Assembly (NCBI GenBank): GCA_025370055.1
Contig: CP073041.1
Location: 3,038,001-3,102,000, forward strand
Origin: Woronichinia naegeliana WA131
GTDB lineage: Bacteria > Cyanobacteriota > Cyanobacteriia > Cyanobacteriales > Microcystaceae
Reading direction: 5' to 3'
Length of the DNA: 64,000 bases
The notes under the pieces were generated by a model that saw only the letters and a list, made by a program, of their open reading frames with translations, did no database searches and was not told where the DNA came from. This document shows, in pieces, positions 18,028 to 27,038 of the stretch (the first letter of the stretch is position 1; the number at the start of each line of letters is the position of its first letter). The position numbers and the translations under genes were made by a program.

Positions 18028-18510
18028 ATGAAATCAGAATTTAAAAATTCCTATGGGCAGTTTGATGCCGATTCCGACAACATGAATGAACCATTTCAAC
18101 GTTTCGAGTTATTAAGTGCCTACATGGATGGTGAAATAACTCCCCATGAGCGTCAGCAAGTTCAAGAATGGCTCGATACCGATCCGCAATTAAAGCAAAC
18201 CTATTTAGGACTACTGCGCTTACAACGAGAAATGCCCTGTGTCCCCACCCCTTCAACTGGAATTACCCCAGAGCAATTATCGGAACGAGTTTTTCAGCGC
18301 ATTGAGCAGGCCAATCGTTTGAATCGCCTTCTCTTTTGGGGTGGAATGGTGGTGACGGCCGTGTTAGTAGGGGCATTATCCAATCTGTTTATCGGTGGCC
18401 AATACCCTTCCCCGCCCCCTCTGCAACAAGCTAATTTGGAATTAGAATCTGAGCCATTAACGATCGCACTTAACCAACCGCTTATTGACCTTCCCGGCAA
18501 TGTTCAATAG
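18028..18510 (+). CDS. Membrane-bound anti-sigma factor, SapG-like
   Basis: 160-residue predicted inner-membrane protein. The cytoplasmic N-terminal half (FELLSAYMDGEITPHERQQVQEWL, about residues 22-45) resembles the helical anti-sigma domain of RseA/ZAS type proteins. A single transmembrane segment follows (LLFWGGMVVTAVLVGALSNLFIGG, about 107-130, shown as family signature), then a short periplasmic tail. The HxxxCxxC zinc motif is absent. Start chosen at ATG 18028, preceded by GTGAGG; the longer frame from 17953 has no conserved content. Position directly after sigG supports its role as that factor's antagonist. Confidence 0.82.
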   Translation: MKSEFKNSYGQFDADSDNMNEPFQRFELLSAYMDGEITPHERQQVQEWLDTDPQLKQTYLGLLRLQREMPCVPTPSTGITPEQLSERVFQRIEQANRLNRLLFWGGMVVTAVLVGALSNLFIGGQYPSPPPLQQANLELESEPLTIALNQPLIDLPGNVQ

Positions 18511-18552
18511 CTAAACGGTGGGGATTCGCCAACATTTTGGTGCAATAAGGCG

Positions 18553-18972
18553 TTAAACAAATATTGGCTCTCGTCCTGGATTTGTCCACCATCCTGATGG
18601 CAACACGATCCCCTCTAATTCTTGAACCTTTTCAGGTCGCATCACATAACCCCAAACCTGTTCCAGAAAATGGCCGCTTTCTAGATCGTAAATGGGAATG
18701 AGACGGCGATCATATTCGTTGTCCTGGGGGGCGGATTGAGGATCATAGGTTTCCAGTTGATCTAGAATCTGGAGAGGCATTTCATCTGCAAACTTTAGAA
18801 CGTAGCCATAGACTTTCTGATCGCCCTCTGTCATGCCTGGATAACCTACTTGATTGAGATGATAAAGCTGACCGTAGGTATAAACTTTCCGGGATTGTAT
18901 CACCTGGTTTTGGCAGTAAAGCGGATAATTACATTCTCCAGGCTTAAGGGTTCCATAAACGAAGACTTTCAA
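18553..18972 (-). CDS. Gamma-glutamylcyclotransferase-like (AIG2/GGCT) protein
   Basis: 139-residue protein of the GGCT-like fold. The substrate-loop motif VFVYGTLKPGECNYPL is at the N-terminus, and the conserved acid lies in LQILDQLETYDP. A Y-R-R strand (NEYDRRLIPIYD) and WGYVM complete the barrel. Characterised relatives cleave gamma-glutamyl amines or gamma-glutamyl amino acids, but many bacterial members are uncharacterised, so the substrate is unknown. It is convergent with the anti-sigma gene and separated from it by 42 bp. Confidence 0.85.
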   Translation of the reverse strand: MKVFVYGTLKPGECNYPLYCQNQVIQSRKVYTYGQLYHLNQVGYPGMTEGDQKVYGYVLKFADEMPLQILDQLETYDPQSAPQDNEYDRRLIPIYDLESGHFLEQVWGYVMRPEKVQELEGIVLPSGWWTNPGREPIFV

Positions 18973-19044
18973 GGGACTGCTGGTCGAAACGATTTCATGA
19001 TAGTACTCAAGAATATAACAAAATATGTCAAGGCTGAATAGTGG

Positions 19045-19181
19045 GTAATGGTTCAGTCTGATTATTGGAATTGCATCAAACCCCTGTGCAGCAAGGGATA
19101 CAACGATTTTTGCCCTGAATCACTAAAATCCTTACAGGGCAAGACTTTCAGGCTATTTAACAACTAAGCTGAACCAGTGCC
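19045..19181 (-). mobile_element. 137-bp MITE-like element, copy 2 (inverted)
   Basis: Reverse complement of the element at 9954-10090, with only a few mismatches along its length. Ends in this copy: GGTAATGGTTCAGTCTG at 19045 and, read inward from 19181, GGCACTGGTTCAGCTTAG. It lies between the GGCT-like gene and the 3' end of ccs1, leaving both genes intact. Similarity stops abruptly at both ends, which marks element boundaries. Confidence 0.75.
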
Positions 19182-19221
19182 GAATTGGCCAATCTTGATT
19201 CGAGGTGGGCAGGTTGTAAAA

Positions 19222-20589
19222 TTAATTTTCTGCCTGAAGTTGAGCAATGATCGCCACTAATTCCCGTTCAAAACTGACCTGGGCACGATTCGTTTTTCCC
19301 CCTAGATAAAGTTTGGTCAATTCACTTCCAGAATCTTGAGCTAGTACCCAAATCTGAGAATGGGAAAAATAACTTATTATTACTCCCAACATCAGCAAAG
19401 CAAAACCGAGATAAACAAAGGGAATCCCTGGATCTGCTTTAATTTGCAGTCCCGTACTGCCAACTAATTCAAAGACCTTGAGAGTGACACCATTAATCTC
19501 GATACTACTACCAGCTCTTACTGCATTAAATAAATTTCCCTGTTGATCATAAAGAATCATGGTTCCCTGAAGATCCTTGACCAGCAGAGCCACACCTTCA
19601 CTTAGATCCGTTTTTGTGGGAATCCAAGTTCCCCAAAGTTTACCGCCATTTTCCGTATTCAGAGGAGCCATCGGCAATTGAAAAATCGGACTATTATTAA
19701 TTTGGACTTTAACTCCTGCAATACCCCAATTCGTTTGGTAAAAAGTCACACCGTTATAGCGCAAAGGTTGATTAACAAAAATCGTTTTGCGATCTAATTC
19801 TTCGCCGGTTGTTTTAACCACCGATAGATCGGAATAAAACTGATCAATATTACCGTCTGGTGTATAGTCGATCCAAAAACGATTGACCTTAATTCCCCAA
19901 TCTGTCGGAATTTGTCTTTTGGCCAGAGGGCCGGCTTCAATAATATTTTTAACTTGAAAACTGTCGCCACTGGCCACCATTTCCTGGGCCAGAAAGCCGG
20001 TCATGATTCCCCAAATAGCTCCCCCTAAAATAATAAGCATGGCTGCATGAACAATGATCGGGCCAATTTTGCCCACCAAGCCTTTTCGAGCGTAGAGCGT
20101 TTGATTTTCCTGAAAGATTTTGTAACCTTGATTTTGTAGGTGAGGAATAATTTTACTGAGGGAAAGATTGTCTAAGGTAATACTAAAGGCTAATTTTTGA
20201 AATTGACGAGGTTGTTGATAATATTGCCAACGTTGAGCAGCTTTAAGGGCTGGAAATTGACGATTAAAAGTACAGGCTGTTAAACTGCTACCAAATAAAA
20301 TGAGTAAGGATAAAAACCACCAAGTACTGTAAACGTGATTGAGACCGATCGCTAAAATAATTTTCCAAGATAAAAACCCAAACAGAGCTGGATCTTCAGG
20401 ATAGTTGGTTTGATAAAACGTTAGGGTTTCACCCTGTTCAAGGACAGTTCCACTAATACTAAAAATAGCAATTAAAAGCAGTAAAATAATCGCTAGTCGT
20501 AAATCAGCGATCGCCTTGATCACGGAACGCCAGGTCTGTTGTAGAAAATGAAAAGGAGAGAGGTTAGAGGAAGATTCAGAGAGCGTCAT
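19222..20589 (-). CDS. ccs1: Cytochrome c biogenesis protein Ccs1/ResB
   Basis: System II cytochrome c maturation protein, 455 residues, acting with CcsA to move and ligate heme on the lumenal/periplasmic side. Visible plan: three N-terminal helices ([25 protein letters not shown] at about 30-54, given as family signature; [18 protein letters not shown]), a large lumenal domain (about 175-385, including [13 protein letters not shown]), and a last helix ([22 protein letters not shown]). ccsA is not adjacent. It is 74 bp downstream of tpsB on the same strand, which is probably coincidental. Confidence 0.93.
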   Translation of the reverse strand: MTLSESSSNLSPFHFLQQTWRSVIKAIADLRLAIILLLLIAIFSISGTVLEQGETLTFYQTNYPEDPALFGFLSWKIILAIGLNHVYSTWWFLSLLILFGSSLTACTFNRQFPALKAAQRWQYYQQPRQFQKLAFSITLDNLSLSKIIPHLQNQGYKIFQENQTLYARKGLVGKIGPIIVHAAMLIILGGAIWGIMTGFLAQEMVASGDSFQVKNIIEAGPLAKRQIPTDWGIKVNRFWIDYTPDGNIDQFYSDLSVVKTTGEELDRKTIFVNQPLRYNGVTFYQTNWGIAGVKVQINNSPIFQLPMAPLNTENGGKLWGTWIPTKTDLSEGVALLVKDLQGTMILYDQQGNLFNAVRAGSSIEINGVTLKVFELVGSTGLQIKADPGIPFVYLGFALLMLGVIISYFSHSQIWVLAQDSGSELTKLYLGGKTNRAQVSFERELVAIIAQLQAEN

Positions 20590-20663
20590 AGGTTGACCCA
20601 GAAGAAGGGGAAAAGAGAGGATTAACCACTCGATTTTAAGTAGTATTAAGTTAATTATATTCG

Positions 20664-22451
20664 TTAAAAAAGATTGTAACTCACCGAAAAATAAAGACTT
20701 TGCTGAGACACGGTGTTACCTTGTACTCGAAACTCTGTTAGCGGCAATCCCCAATCTAAGCGGGCTGTAAGGCGATCGCCCATTTGCCAGAGCAGTCCCA
20801 GCCCCACACTAGCTAAAGTATTCGGATTAGGTGTTGGGATCGGATTATCCCGATCATTCCAGCCGACTCCAAAATCCAGAAAGGGAACAATTTGCAGGAC
20901 TCCTTGAATTTCCTCAACTCGTAGCACGGGTAAACGCACTTCGGTAGAGGCAAAAATGCCGTTATCAGTGAGCAATAAATCTTGACGATAGCCCCGCACC
21001 GTATTGAGACCCCCTAGGGTTAATTGCTCCAAGGGAACCAATGGCTCAGTGGATAATTGCACTGCCGAGCGAAAGACAAATAATGTCTCTGGCCCTAACA
21101 AACGAACATATTGTCCCTGACCCCGCCATTCAAAAAAACGTCCATCGGGTGGCAAATTATTGACATTTGCATCCAGAATGCCTAATCCCAGACTGAATTG
21201 GGAACGCAACGCCAACACATCCTCGCTGCCTCGTTCTGTCCATTCCTGAAAAAAGCGTAGGGCGGCAATGCGAGTTTGGCCATCATTATTAGCTCCTGGT
21301 GAGAGCGGAAATCCCTCTCCCAATAAACTGGTCTGACTAGCAGAATAGGAGGTTGTCAATCCTAAGGCTAATTCTTGACGAGGGGTTTGGATCAGGGGTT
21401 GACGATAGCTCAGATCAAAATAGAGGGAGTCACCAGTAATATCGAGAATGTTAAAAGGTTCTTCTATTACCACTGTATTATTGTACTGAATTGCTGCTTT
21501 TAAAGTGCCGTTATGGGGATTAAGGGGCAGGGTATAACTAGCCGTTACAGCGTTACTGCCATCACTATTGGCATAATCCAAGGTAATCCCATCTCCAATT
21601 CCCAAGAGGTTCCCTTCACTGATTCGCAGTCCTCTTTCCCAACTACCAATACTCTGGACTCGGCCATTGTCAGTAAAAGTTTCAATATTAAAGGTGTTGG
21701 CTTCTTTGACTTGCACTGAAAGCAAACTTAATTCAGGACGAGGGCCAGCAGATAGTTCGGCGGAAATGGATTCAATAAGAGGATTGAGTTGTAGCAGTTG
21801 TAAGGCTTCGAGCAGGCGTTTCTGATTGAAGGGTTTCTCCGTCGCGATCGCCAAACGACTTTTCACATAATCGGGATCGAGTTGGCCCTCTACCTGGACT
21901 TGAATATCTTCTAACCCTCCCTCAACGATTTGTATGGTAATAACAGCCTGATTTTGATCAAAGATCTGACCAGCAGGAATCATGACTCCCGAATTAATAT
22001 AGCCCGCCTCGGTATAAAACTGAGTGACGGCGGATTCTGCGGCTAACAGTTCGGCAAAGGTGAGAGGACGTTGGGTAAAAGGGGCTGTAACCTCTGCTAA
22101 TTCTTCTGAACTAAATGCACTATTGCCTTGAAATTCAAAGCGCGAGACGGTAATCGTCCCTGGCACATTCTGCGGTAAATTGGGCGGTATGGGATTGCTG
22201 GGGAAAATTTCTAAAGGAGGCGAGGGTAGAGGACTAGGAGGAATAATCGGTTGGGAGGGTTGGGGCGGCAACAAAATTCGCCCAGGACTGGGAAGATCGA
22301 CCCTCTGACTCTCAAGACTTGGTGCAACGAAAGATTGAGCTAGTAGGGGAGTTAGGGGATCATAGAAACCCCAAAATAGTCCAGCGATCGCGGCAAGGAC
22401 GACTAGAACATTGCCACTGAATTGGACTCGGCAGCTAAAACCATTATTCAT
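20664..22451 (-). CDS. ShlB/FhaC-type outer-membrane transporter (TpsB)
   Basis: 595-residue Omp85-superfamily protein of two-partner secretion. It has an N-terminal signal sequence (about 1-40), then a proline-rich linker ([19 protein letters not shown]), a POTRA domain starting near [22 protein letters not shown] (residues about 98-170), a second POTRA-like segment, and a beta-barrel ending in the C-terminal aromatic VSYNLF, typical of BamA-inserted proteins. [22 protein letters not shown] matches the conserved barrel motif around VRGY. No TpsA exoprotein gene is nearby. An IS1-like element begins about 16 bp before its start codon, replacing the native upstream region. Confidence 0.9.
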   Translation of the reverse strand: MNNGFSCRVQFSGNVLVVLAAIAGLFWGFYDPLTPLLAQSFVAPSLESQRVDLPSPGRILLPPQPSQPIIPPSPLPSPPLEIFPSNPIPPNLPQNVPGTITVSRFEFQGNSAFSSEELAEVTAPFTQRPLTFAELLAAESAVTQFYTEAGYINSGVMIPAGQIFDQNQAVITIQIVEGGLEDIQVQVEGQLDPDYVKSRLAIATEKPFNQKRLLEALQLLQLNPLIESISAELSAGPRPELSLLSVQVKEANTFNIETFTDNGRVQSIGSWERGLRISEGNLLGIGDGITLDYANSDGSNAVTASYTLPLNPHNGTLKAAIQYNNTVVIEEPFNILDITGDSLYFDLSYRQPLIQTPRQELALGLTTSYSASQTSLLGEGFPLSPGANNDGQTRIAALRFFQEWTERGSEDVLALRSQFSLGLGILDANVNNLPPDGRFFEWRGQGQYVRLLGPETLFVFRSAVQLSTEPLVPLEQLTLGGLNTVRGYRQDLLLTDNGIFASTEVRLPVLRVEEIQGVLQIVPFLDFGVGWNDRDNPIPTPNPNTLASVGLGLLWQMGDRLTARLDWGLPLTEFRVQGNTVSQQSLYFSVSYNLF

Positions 22452-22467
22452 TGGAGTCAGAAATAAG

Positions 22468-23744
22468 GAACTGGTATCGTCTGATCAAAGTTGGAAAAAG
22501 TTTATGGTGTAAGGCCTTGAGAAAATAGAAAAATAGTTTAAGACTAGACATCGTCCCGTTTTTATTATACTATTATTATTGTCATTATATCAAAGAAGAA
22601 GGAAACAGAAAACAATGTCAATATTAAAGAAAAGCTCTATGGAAATCCTGAATGATGTTGGCTTGTGCCAAGAGAAAGAGGATGCCTTATTCAAGAAAAA
22701 CTGTCCTCATTGCTATAGTGAAAACGTAAAAATACATTCTCATTATCAAACGAAAGGTAACGGGGAACGTAAAATGTTCATTTGTCAAGAATGTAGTTCT
22801 TGTTTTGCTGAGACTTATGATAGCGTAATCGCTGGCTTAGAAACCCCATTAAGTGAAATTGTAAAAGTATTAAAAGCCAGAATGGAAGGAATAGGATTAA
22901 ATGCAGCAGCCCGAGTATTCGGCTACGCGAAAACAACAATATTGAATTGGGAAAAGAAATTATCAGGATTACAAGAGACATTATTTTTATACGCCTTAGT
23001 GAATGAATTTGTTAAATTAGTAATAGAAGGGGATGAACTATACACAAAAGTTGGAAAAAATAAAGAAGCAAGTGCCTCTGAGGGGTGGACAATCGTTCTC
23101 ATGGACAGGGCTAGCCGCTTTATTTGGCATTTAAAATGTGGTCGAAAAGAGCAGAAATTATTTCTAGAAGCAATGATGACGGTAGCGGAATTATTTGAAA
23201 GGAGTGCAGAATCTCTCCAGTTATTTACAGATGGAGAAAAGCGATATAGTCAACTGCTATTTGATATTTGTCACGAAGTATTAAGGACTGGAAAGCGAGG
23301 TCGTCCCACCAAAGTATTACCGAAGGGTCTTGTGGTAAGACTAAAAAATAAGAGTAGTAAACGTCGAGATTCTGAGGGTAAACTAAAGAAAGTAGAAACT
23401 CCGAAAACTGAACATCCTGAGACAACAGAAAAACCAGAAGAAAAGGACATCCATGCCAACCACGTTGAGGCATTTAATAGTGCTATCCGACGCTATTTAG
23501 CCGCCTTTCGCCGTCGTACAAATACTTATGCTAAATCTGTTGTGGGATTACAGCGAGTCCTAGATATTTTCTGGATGGTTCATAACTTTGTTCGCAGCCA
23601 TTTTACGACTAGAGAAGTTCCTGCTGTAGCTCTCGGTATAATTGAAAAAGGGTTAACTTGGGAGGACTTACTCCAAATTCGCCTGATTTCTTGAACCTCT
23701 TGTATTGCAACGTTTGTAGCTTCTAGCTAGACGATACCAGTGCC
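22468..23744 (+). mobile_element. IS1-like insertion sequence, complete
   Basis: About 1277 bp with one transposase gene. Left end GGAACTGGTATCGTCTGATC and right end (read inward) GGCACTGGTATCGTCTAGC form terminal inverted repeats identical over ACTGGTATCGTCT. The 3' third, including the right end, recurs as a remnant at 38912-39222. No clear target duplication was identified. A 7-bp hairpin (TTGCCCT / AGGGCAA) lies just outside the right end. Confidence 0.85.
22615..23694 (+). CDS. IS1-like DDE transposase
   Basis: 359-residue transposase starting MSILKKSSMEIL. The N-terminal zinc-ribbon has paired cysteines (NCPHCYSENVKIHSHYQ...MFICQECSSCF). A helix-turn-helix follows (IGLNAAARVFGYAKTTILNWEKKL), then an RNase H-like catalytic core with candidate acidic residues in VIEGDELYT, LFTDGEKRY and HANHVEAFNSAIRRYLAAFRRRTNTYAK. 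The zinc ribbon plus HTH plus the H-x3-E-x-F...RR-T-x-Y pattern resembles IS1-family transposases, here as one ORF without the frameshift of IS1. A TTG-started extension at 22579 is less likely because AGAAGAAGG lies upstream of ATG 22615. It appears intact. Confidence 0.8.
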   Translation: MSILKKSSMEILNDVGLCQEKEDALFKKNCPHCYSENVKIHSHYQTKGNGERKMFICQECSSCFAETYDSVIAGLETPLSEIVKVLKARMEGIGLNAAARVFGYAKTTILNWEKKLSGLQETLFLYALVNEFVKLVIEGDELYTKVGKNKEASASEGWTIVLMDRASRFIWHLKCGRKEQKLFLEAMMTVAELFERSAESLQLFTDGEKRYSQLLFDICHEVLRTGKRGRPTKVLPKGLVVRLKNKSSKRRDSEGKLKKVETPKTEHPETTEKPEEKDIHANHVEAFNSAIRRYLAAFRRRTNTYAKSVVGLQRVLDIFWMVHNFVRSHFTTREVPAVALGIIEKGLTWEDLLQIRLIS

Positions 23745-23911
23745 GCTTGCCCTGAAAATAGGGCAAAATTACAGATTACGTAAAAAATCTCAATGTATTT
23801 TCGCGGAGAAGACTACTGGATAGTCAAAAAGAAAGATCTTCAATCCGAAATTTTCAGGGACAAGTTCGTCAACCATTCTCTTTGTATCATCCGCTACTTT
23901 CTTGCCTTCGT

Positions 23912-24430
23912 TTAAAGAGGAAAACGGGGAATCTTGCCGACGAGTCCCTTAATTTGTTGATAGAGTTCCATCAGGCGATCGCCTTCTACCTGAAGTTCAG
24001 CCGTGGGATAATTTTCTAAAACTTCTATGAGACTAATATTCTGATCTTCCGTTGCCGAGGAAATGAGCGCGCCCCGTAAGGCTTCTATGTTAGATCGCTG
24101 GGACGGTGTATGAATGACCTCTGCGATCTGTTGGAGCAAATATTTTCCGACAAAACTATTAAGAACTTCAGATAGCACGATAGGATCGATATTAAACGAT
24201 TGATTGAGCCAACGCTGTAGATCTTCTGGCTTTTGATTCGCTAAGTTGAGATAGGACTGGAGCGATGAAGAGACTTCCCCTGTTTTGCTTAACTGACTCA
24301 GTTCAGGGATAGAAACCGACTCCCGCAAAATACTGTATTTGAGGATGATCTTTTCAGCAGCTTGACTAGGTAAGGGAAAGCCCGTTGTGAGTGCCATGAC
24401 CAAAAATAATTTTAGGCAAATCCTTGTCAT
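23912..24430 (-). CDS. Exported DUF1400 domain protein
   Basis: 172-residue protein consisting of a signal peptide (MTRICLKLFLVMALTTGFPLPSQAA) followed by a DUF1400 domain, the module usually found at the N-terminus of cyanobacterial alpha/beta hydrolases. Typical strings are AEKIILKYSILRESVSI, LNQSFNIDPIVLSEVL and FVGKYLLQQIAEVIHTPS. No hydrolase domain follows, so it is a stand-alone module. The start at 24430 is favoured over 24457 because AGAGGAAC lies about nine bases upstream. Function unknown. Confidence 0.8.
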   Translation of the reverse strand: MTRICLKLFLVMALTTGFPLPSQAAEKIILKYSILRESVSIPELSQLSKTGEVSSSLQSYLNLANQKPEDLQRWLNQSFNIDPIVLSEVLNSFVGKYLLQQIAEVIHTPSQRSNIEALRGALISSATEDQNISLIEVLENYPTAELQVEGDRLMELYQQIKGLVGKIPRFPL

Positions 24431-24528
24431 TGAGCCTGTTCCTCTGAGAATAATCATTTAACCTTCGCTTTTCTTATTTATACTGAGTAAATAGATCTTT
24501 ACAAAACCTTAGTCCGTGAGACGCTTCT

Positions 24529-25827
24529 ATGACTGTAACGCTTAATCCTCAGATTATGAGGTCAGTTGAACAACTCGATTATGCCGTTACCATTGGGGAT
24601 GTGGCAACCCAAGCAGGCTTAGAACTGAATGTTACCCAGCAGGGTTTATTGGCCCTAGCCTCGGAAGCAGGGGGACATCTACAGGTGACGGATTCTGGGG
24701 ATATTCTTTACCAATTTCCTAAAAATTTTCGCACTATTTTACGCAACCGTTTTTGGCGACTGAGACTACAGGAACTTTGGCAAAAGATTTGGGGGGCATT
24801 ATTTTATCTGATTCGGATTTCCTTTGGTGTTATTTTAATTATCTCGATTATTGTGATGTTTTTGGCAATTGTGGCAATTTTGATTGCTGTTAATTCTAAA
24901 GATAGCGATAGTAATTCGGGCGGCGATCGCGATGGTGGTGGCTTTTTCTTCTTTCCGACGGATATTTTCTGGATTTTTAATCCTAGTCCTGACTACAACC
25001 GTTATGAATCAAGGGCTGGCCATGGTAAATCATCCTCGGTACGATCTATGAATTTTTTAGAAGCTATTTTTTCCTTTTTGTTTGGAGATGGCAATCCGAA
25101 CGAAGATTTAGAAGAAAAACGTTGGCAGACAATTGGCACTTTAATTCGCAATCAGGGGGGCGCGATCGCCGCCGAACAGGTTGCTCCCTATCTGGATAAT
25201 GTCACGAGCAGTAATCAAGAAACAGAAGATTATATTTTGCCGGTACTGGCTCGCTTTAATGGTTATCCTCAAGTTTCTGATCAGGGTGATCTTATTTATT
25301 ATTTCCCCGAACTCCAGGTGACAGCCAAAAAGCGGACATTAACTGCCATTTCTAGTTTTTTGAATGAGAAACGTTGGCAGTTTAGCCAAGCCGATAGCGG
25401 CCAAATTATGCTGAGTTTAGGACTGGGAACAGTTAATATTGTTCTAGCTTTGATGTTAGGCGGTTTATTACGACAATATAGCGCAGGCATTGCTATTGCC
25501 AGTTTAATACAGCCTGTTTATGGTGTTTTATTAATCTATGCGATCGCTTTTTTGGCCATTCCCCTCGGACGTTATTTTTGGCTACAATGGCGAAACCAAG
25601 GCATTGATAGTCGCAATCAAAAACGTCAAGCTAAGGCCGAATGGTTAACCCTTCCTAATCCTAAATTCCGTCAGAAACTTCAATTTGCAGAAGATTTTGC
25701 GGCAGAAAAAGTGATCACGGCGGCGGATATTACCTATCGTACCGATGAGGATTTATTAACGCAAGAAGCTCTACAATCCGATAAGATTGATCAAGAATGG
25801 CAACGCCGTCTAGAATCACATTCCTAA
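24529..25827 (+). CDS. Conserved membrane protein with duplicated module
   Basis: 432 residues. A hydrophobic pair of helices lies at about 85-125 and another at about 300-355. Two copies of a short module are visible: GGHLQVTDSGDILYQFP (about residue 48) and NGYPQVSDQGDLIYYFP (about residue 245), each at the end of a winged-helix-like segment. Between them is a Gly/Asp-rich hydrophilic region (SKDSDSNSGGDRDGGG) and aromatic FFFFPTDIFWIF. I believe related proteins occur in cyanobacteria and plastids, but the function is unknown to me. It is codirectional with phoH, 60 bp apart. Confidence 0.7.
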   Translation: MTVTLNPQIMRSVEQLDYAVTIGDVATQAGLELNVTQQGLLALASEAGGHLQVTDSGDILYQFPKNFRTILRNRFWRLRLQELWQKIWGALFYLIRISFGVILIISIIVMFLAIVAILIAVNSKDSDSNSGGDRDGGGFFFFPTDIFWIFNPSPDYNRYESRAGHGKSSSVRSMNFLEAIFSFLFGDGNPNEDLEEKRWQTIGTLIRNQGGAIAAEQVAPYLDNVTSSNQETEDYILPVLARFNGYPQVSDQGDLIYYFPELQVTAKKRTLTAISSFLNEKRWQFSQADSGQIMLSLGLGTVNIVLALMLGGLLRQYSAGIAIASLIQPVYGVLLIYAIAFLAIPLGRYFWLQWRNQGIDSRNQKRQAKAEWLTLPNPKFRQKLQFAEDFAAEKVITAADITYRTDEDLLTQEALQSDKIDQEWQRRLESHS

Positions 25828-25887
25828 ACCATTTTATCTTCTTCTTGATGTTTCTTTTTTATCTTTAATTTTGCCATTTTTGAATTC

Positions 25888-26844
25888 ATGTCTGAAATTT
25901 CTGAAATCCTTCAGCTTCCCAGTCCCGAAAGTGCGATCGCGTTAGCCGGTCAAGGAGAAGATAATTTAGCCTATCTTGCCCGTCATACGGGGGCCAAATT
26001 GGTGCTTAGGGGTCAGGATTTACAACTCTATGGAGAAGAGAAAAATGTAGAGCGGGCGATGAAAGTCCTGCGATCGCTTTCCACCTATTGGCAAGAAGGT
26101 AAAGCCATTTCGCGGCCTGATATTTTAACGGCATTTCAGGCCATGGACAGTGGCCGAACGGAAGAATATCGTTCTCTCCAACAAACAATCCTGGCGAAAA
26201 CTCGACGGGGTGAAATTATCCGTGCTAAAACCTTTCGGCAAAGACAATATGTTAAAGCCATTCAAAGCCACGATGTTACTTTTGGCATTGGCCCAGCCGG
26301 AACTGGAAAAACATTTTTAGCCGCAGTTTTAGCCGTTCAAGCATTATTAAATAATGACTATGAGCGTTTGATTTTAACTCGTCCTGCTGTAGAAGCGGGT
26401 GAAAAATTAGGGTTTTTACCAGGCGATTTACAACAGAAAGTAGATCCCTTTTTGCGTCCCCTATATGATGCTCTCTATGAATTTATTGATCCTGAAAAAA
26501 TTCCTGATCTGATGGAACGAGGCAAAATTGAAGTAGCTCCCCTCGCCTATATGCGTGGACGGACACTGAGTAATGCTTTTGTCATTGTTGATGAGGCTCA
26601 AAATACCACTCCAGCCCAATTAAAAATGGTACTTACCCGTCTTGGTTTTGGTTCTAAAATGGTGGTGACAGGGGATATTACTCAAACTGATTTACCCAGT
26701 CATCAACCTTCCGGTTTAGTGGTATCCCAATCAATTTTAAAAAATGTAGAAGGAATTGCTTTTTGCCACCTGAGTCAGGCGGATGTGGTTCGTCATCCCT
26801 TGGTACAAAAAATTGTAGAAGCCTATGAAAAAGAGGGAAGTTAA
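25888..26844 (+). CDS. phoH: PhoH family ATPase
   Basis: 318-residue PhoH-like protein. An N-terminal KH-like segment (about 20-75) precedes the ATPase domain: Walker A FGIGPAGTGKTFLAAVLAV (near 131), LTRPAVEAGEKLGFLPGDLQQKVDPFLRPLYDAL (family signature near 158), Walker B VIVDEAQNTTPAQLKM and the sensor region MVVTGDITQTDLP. PhoH proteins of this length are linked to phosphate stress and RNA metabolism; the biochemical role is poorly defined. In many bacteria phoH precedes ybeY, but here an AmpG-like transporter follows. Confidence 0.93.
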   Translation: MSEISEILQLPSPESAIALAGQGEDNLAYLARHTGAKLVLRGQDLQLYGEEKNVERAMKVLRSLSTYWQEGKAISRPDILTAFQAMDSGRTEEYRSLQQTILAKTRRGEIIRAKTFRQRQYVKAIQSHDVTFGIGPAGTGKTFLAAVLAVQALLNNDYERLILTRPAVEAGEKLGFLPGDLQQKVDPFLRPLYDALYEFIDPEKIPDLMERGKIEVAPLAYMRGRTLSNAFVIVDEAQNTTPAQLKMVLTRLGFGSKMVVTGDITQTDLPSHQPSGLVVSQSILKNVEGIAFCHLSQADVVRHPLVQKIVEAYEKEGS

Positions 26845-27038
26845 ATAGGTAACTTTCTAAACGGCTTAATAGATAATCATAAAAAATAGGAAGTTCAAAA
26901 TTAGTGAACCATGCTATTCAAGGTGATTGTTTGTCCAAAACCTTTTTTAAATAAACTTATCTACCCAGGCAAATATTCTTTATCAAGGATTTGTTCTTAG
27001 CTGAAAAGGCATTCTAGCAGAAAAGTTTTGCGGAGAAG

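Noticed and set aside
23745-23770. TTGCCCT/AGGGCAA hairpin as transposase terminator
   Set aside because: It lies outside the right inverted repeat and has no T-run, so it belongs to the target DNA; no function is assigned.
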